Both the position numbers and the translations under genes were made by a program. Positions 44,420-45,953 of a stretch of DNA of 45,953 nt are shown here, piece after piece. Within the stretch, counting starts at the first letter, position 1. Every line of letters starts with the position of its first letter. Origin of the DNA: Ramazzottius varieornatus (taxonomy: Eukaryota; Tardigrada; Eutardigrada; Parachela; Ramazzottiidae); contig BDGG01000003.1 in assembly GCA_001949185.1 (NCBI GenBank), forward strand, positions 1,165,419-1,211,371, written 5' to 3'. Below the pieces are notes generated by a model that saw only the letters and a program-made list of their open reading frames with translations, was not told where the DNA came from and searched no databases.

Positions 44420-45838
44420 TGCCGAAGCAAGGCGTCAACTGCATTTACTGTAGGACCGTAAAGACATTAATGCCGACGACAACAACGTCTGGTGTCGGAG
44501 TTAAATCTTCTTCGGGTCAAGTGTACTCCGGGTCAATCTTCTTTAAGTAATTTTCTTCGGGTCAGAGTAAAGTCCAATCATCTTCCTCTCAAATTTGTCC
44601 ATTTACGAGCTTCCGCGTCACACGTTAGCCTGGAAGCGATGACACAATTAGCTCATCGGGGATGCGACAAAGAGCTGAAGAGCTGACATACGGGAACACG
44701 CAATAACTTTTTGCCAGATGGCGTGTACGCTAGCAATCATTCATATTCGCGGCAGTGGTAACTTGCACCAGTCTCGAGATAACGGAAGTGCAAAGGGGCG
44801 TATGACCGCAACCGGAAAGATTTGAGAGGACGTGATACTTTACACGTCCATCGTCACAGACCCGTGTTGCGGTATAGTAAACCGGGTCTACAGCACGCGA
44901 TAACCGAATAGGCCACTCATTCGAGCTGGTGAAATTTGGCGGCTCATTGCTATTTTGCAGTCTCGGAAGCGGGGAGAAAAAAGTCATCACACGGATCACA
45001 TCAGGAACGATCTCGGATGTACAGCCGGACTACCTCATTGCAACCTTTCTAGTGTGGTGGTCCGCACTGGCAGTGTGGGTTGACTATAGTGAAAAATGTG
45101 TATACAGCAAAAATAGCGAAAACGACGAACGCTGATTCGAACAGATGTAAAAAACCATCACCCACTCATCCAGGCAGTGTTGTATCGATAGTGCGATTAT
45201 ATCAAGCAAAATCACGTGACAGTGTTAAGTTTACGGGAGCACGTGGTCCAATCGAAATTTAACAATGGATTTGAATTATTAATACGATGATCGTAATTCA
45301 AATCGTTTCAATTTCGATATGCAGTCATTCTGCATTCAATCAAGTAGACACCGTCGACTACAATTAATACGCTTTTAATTATTGAATCAATTGAGCAGTG
45401 GACAAAGTAACTCAGGTGTCACGTGGTAAAATTCCCGCTTGTTGAAAGATTACGGGCTAGCAGTGTTGTTTTAGTTAGTAAAATTAGAAGTAGAACTACC
45501 TCGAAACCGGCGTTTTCGACTTTAACTATGCTATTTTAAATTAGCGGTTCCCCAGTCTGACTTTTGCTAACTAATTTAAAGTAATTTGAAGTCGAACCAG
45601 CAGGCTGTAGTAAAATAAAGAAGTAAAAGAATGGAGCACTGTATTTTTACTCAGTAAAGCAATTTTACTAAGCGAGAGATAGTACGGATATTTAATTAGC
45701 AAAACCGTGACTTTATCGCAAATTGGTACGTGCAGTGCGTCGGTTTCGGACCCCGTTTAAACAGACCCACTGTCTGCTTGTTCGTCTATGGTATGCCATG
45801 GACGTGATTACCGTTTCGCTTGCTCCCACTGGCACTGC
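44420..45838. other. Upstream region of the receptor gene
   Basis: This holds an 85-codon minus-strand frame (ATG at 44987, stop at 44730, MTFFSPLPRLQNSNEPPNFT) with no recognised domain and no clear link to the receptor. It also holds an 11-base perfect inverted repeat, GATTTGAATTA...TAATTCAAATC, at 45268-45304. The region is AT-rich towards 45300-45700. The receptor promoter is presumably near 44420-44700, but I see no TATA box. Confidence 0.35.
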
Positions 45839-45840
45839 TG

Positions 45841-45945
45841 CTACAGTACAGTATAGTACAGTACAGTACGGTATAGTACAGTATAGTACAGTACAGTACA
45901 GTACAGTACAGTACAGTGTAGTACAGCACAATATAGCTACAGTAC
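45841..45945 (+). repeat. ACAGT pentanucleotide microsatellite
   Basis: About twenty units of ACAGT with occasional ATAGT, ACGGT and ATAGC variants run almost to the right edge. An open frame on the minus strand through it (Tyr-Cys-Thr repeats) is a by-product of the repeat. Confidence 0.95.
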
Positions 45946-45953
45946 AGGAGGAG

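Noticed and set aside
45713-45931. 72-codon minus-strand frame through the microsatellite
   Set aside because: The Tyr-Cys-Thr repeats follow directly from the ACAGT units.

Overview
This window is nuclear DNA from a small-genome invertebrate animal. The genes are split by many short introns (most 57-210 bases, GT-AG), they are densely packed, and several families are restricted to animals (RGK GTPase, OAF, TNFAIP8/TIPE, natriuretic-peptide-receptor-like). An ecdysozoan such as a tardigrade would fit the intron style, base composition and receptor type, but that is inference; nothing here names the species. I see no prokaryotic operons, CRISPR arrays or rRNA.

Layout. 1-3.4 kb: first exon of a secreted protein leaving the left edge, a 100-base direct duplication, a multi-arm foldback element of about 590 bases and a doubtful transposon relic. 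3.4-4.9 kb: one small Ser-rich ORF. 4.98-9.47 kb (minus): a five-exon RGK-family GTPase whose long introns carry a cluster of CRE palindromes and CCAAT boxes. 9.5-15.3 kb: no recognisable gene. 15.3-17.0 kb: an OAF homologue (minus), with a copy of one TA-inserting MITE on either side in opposite orientation. 17.0-22.6 kb: a nest of transposons, in which a roughly 5.2 kb PIF/Harbinger element (3-base target duplication) sits inside a hAT-type MITE (perfect 8-base target duplication) that also received a 118-base MITE.

22.85-24.35 kb: the splicing factor YJU2B/CCDC130 (plus). 25.5-26.1 kb: a TNFAIP8-like protein. 26.5-28.05 kb (minus): a chymotrypsin-fold serine protease with a TATA box. 28.6-29.5 kb (minus): a Thr/Ser-rich secreted protein. 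30.85-34.8 kb (minus): the Retriever subunit VPS35L in seven exons, 962 residues. 35.9-37.2 kb (plus): proteasome subunit alpha-4 (PSMA7), divergent from VPS35L, with a 451-base MITE in their shared upstream region. 37.7-38.4 kb (minus): NTF2, convergent with PSMA7. 38.5-39.3 kb: two back-to-back hAT-type MITEs. 39.9-40.7 kb: a divergent F-box-like gene. 41.5-44.4 kb (minus): a natriuretic-peptide-type receptor that ends shortly after its membrane helix, like a clearance receptor. 45.8 kb to the end: a pentanucleotide microsatellite.

The host genes are mostly independent housekeeping or signalling genes and do not form a functional cluster. The most distinctive content is the layered mobile DNA, whose order of insertion can be read from target-site duplications, and the candidate cAMP-response enhancer inside the RGK gene. 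Gene models were assembled by hand from splice signals, reading phase and family resemblance; no alignment was run.
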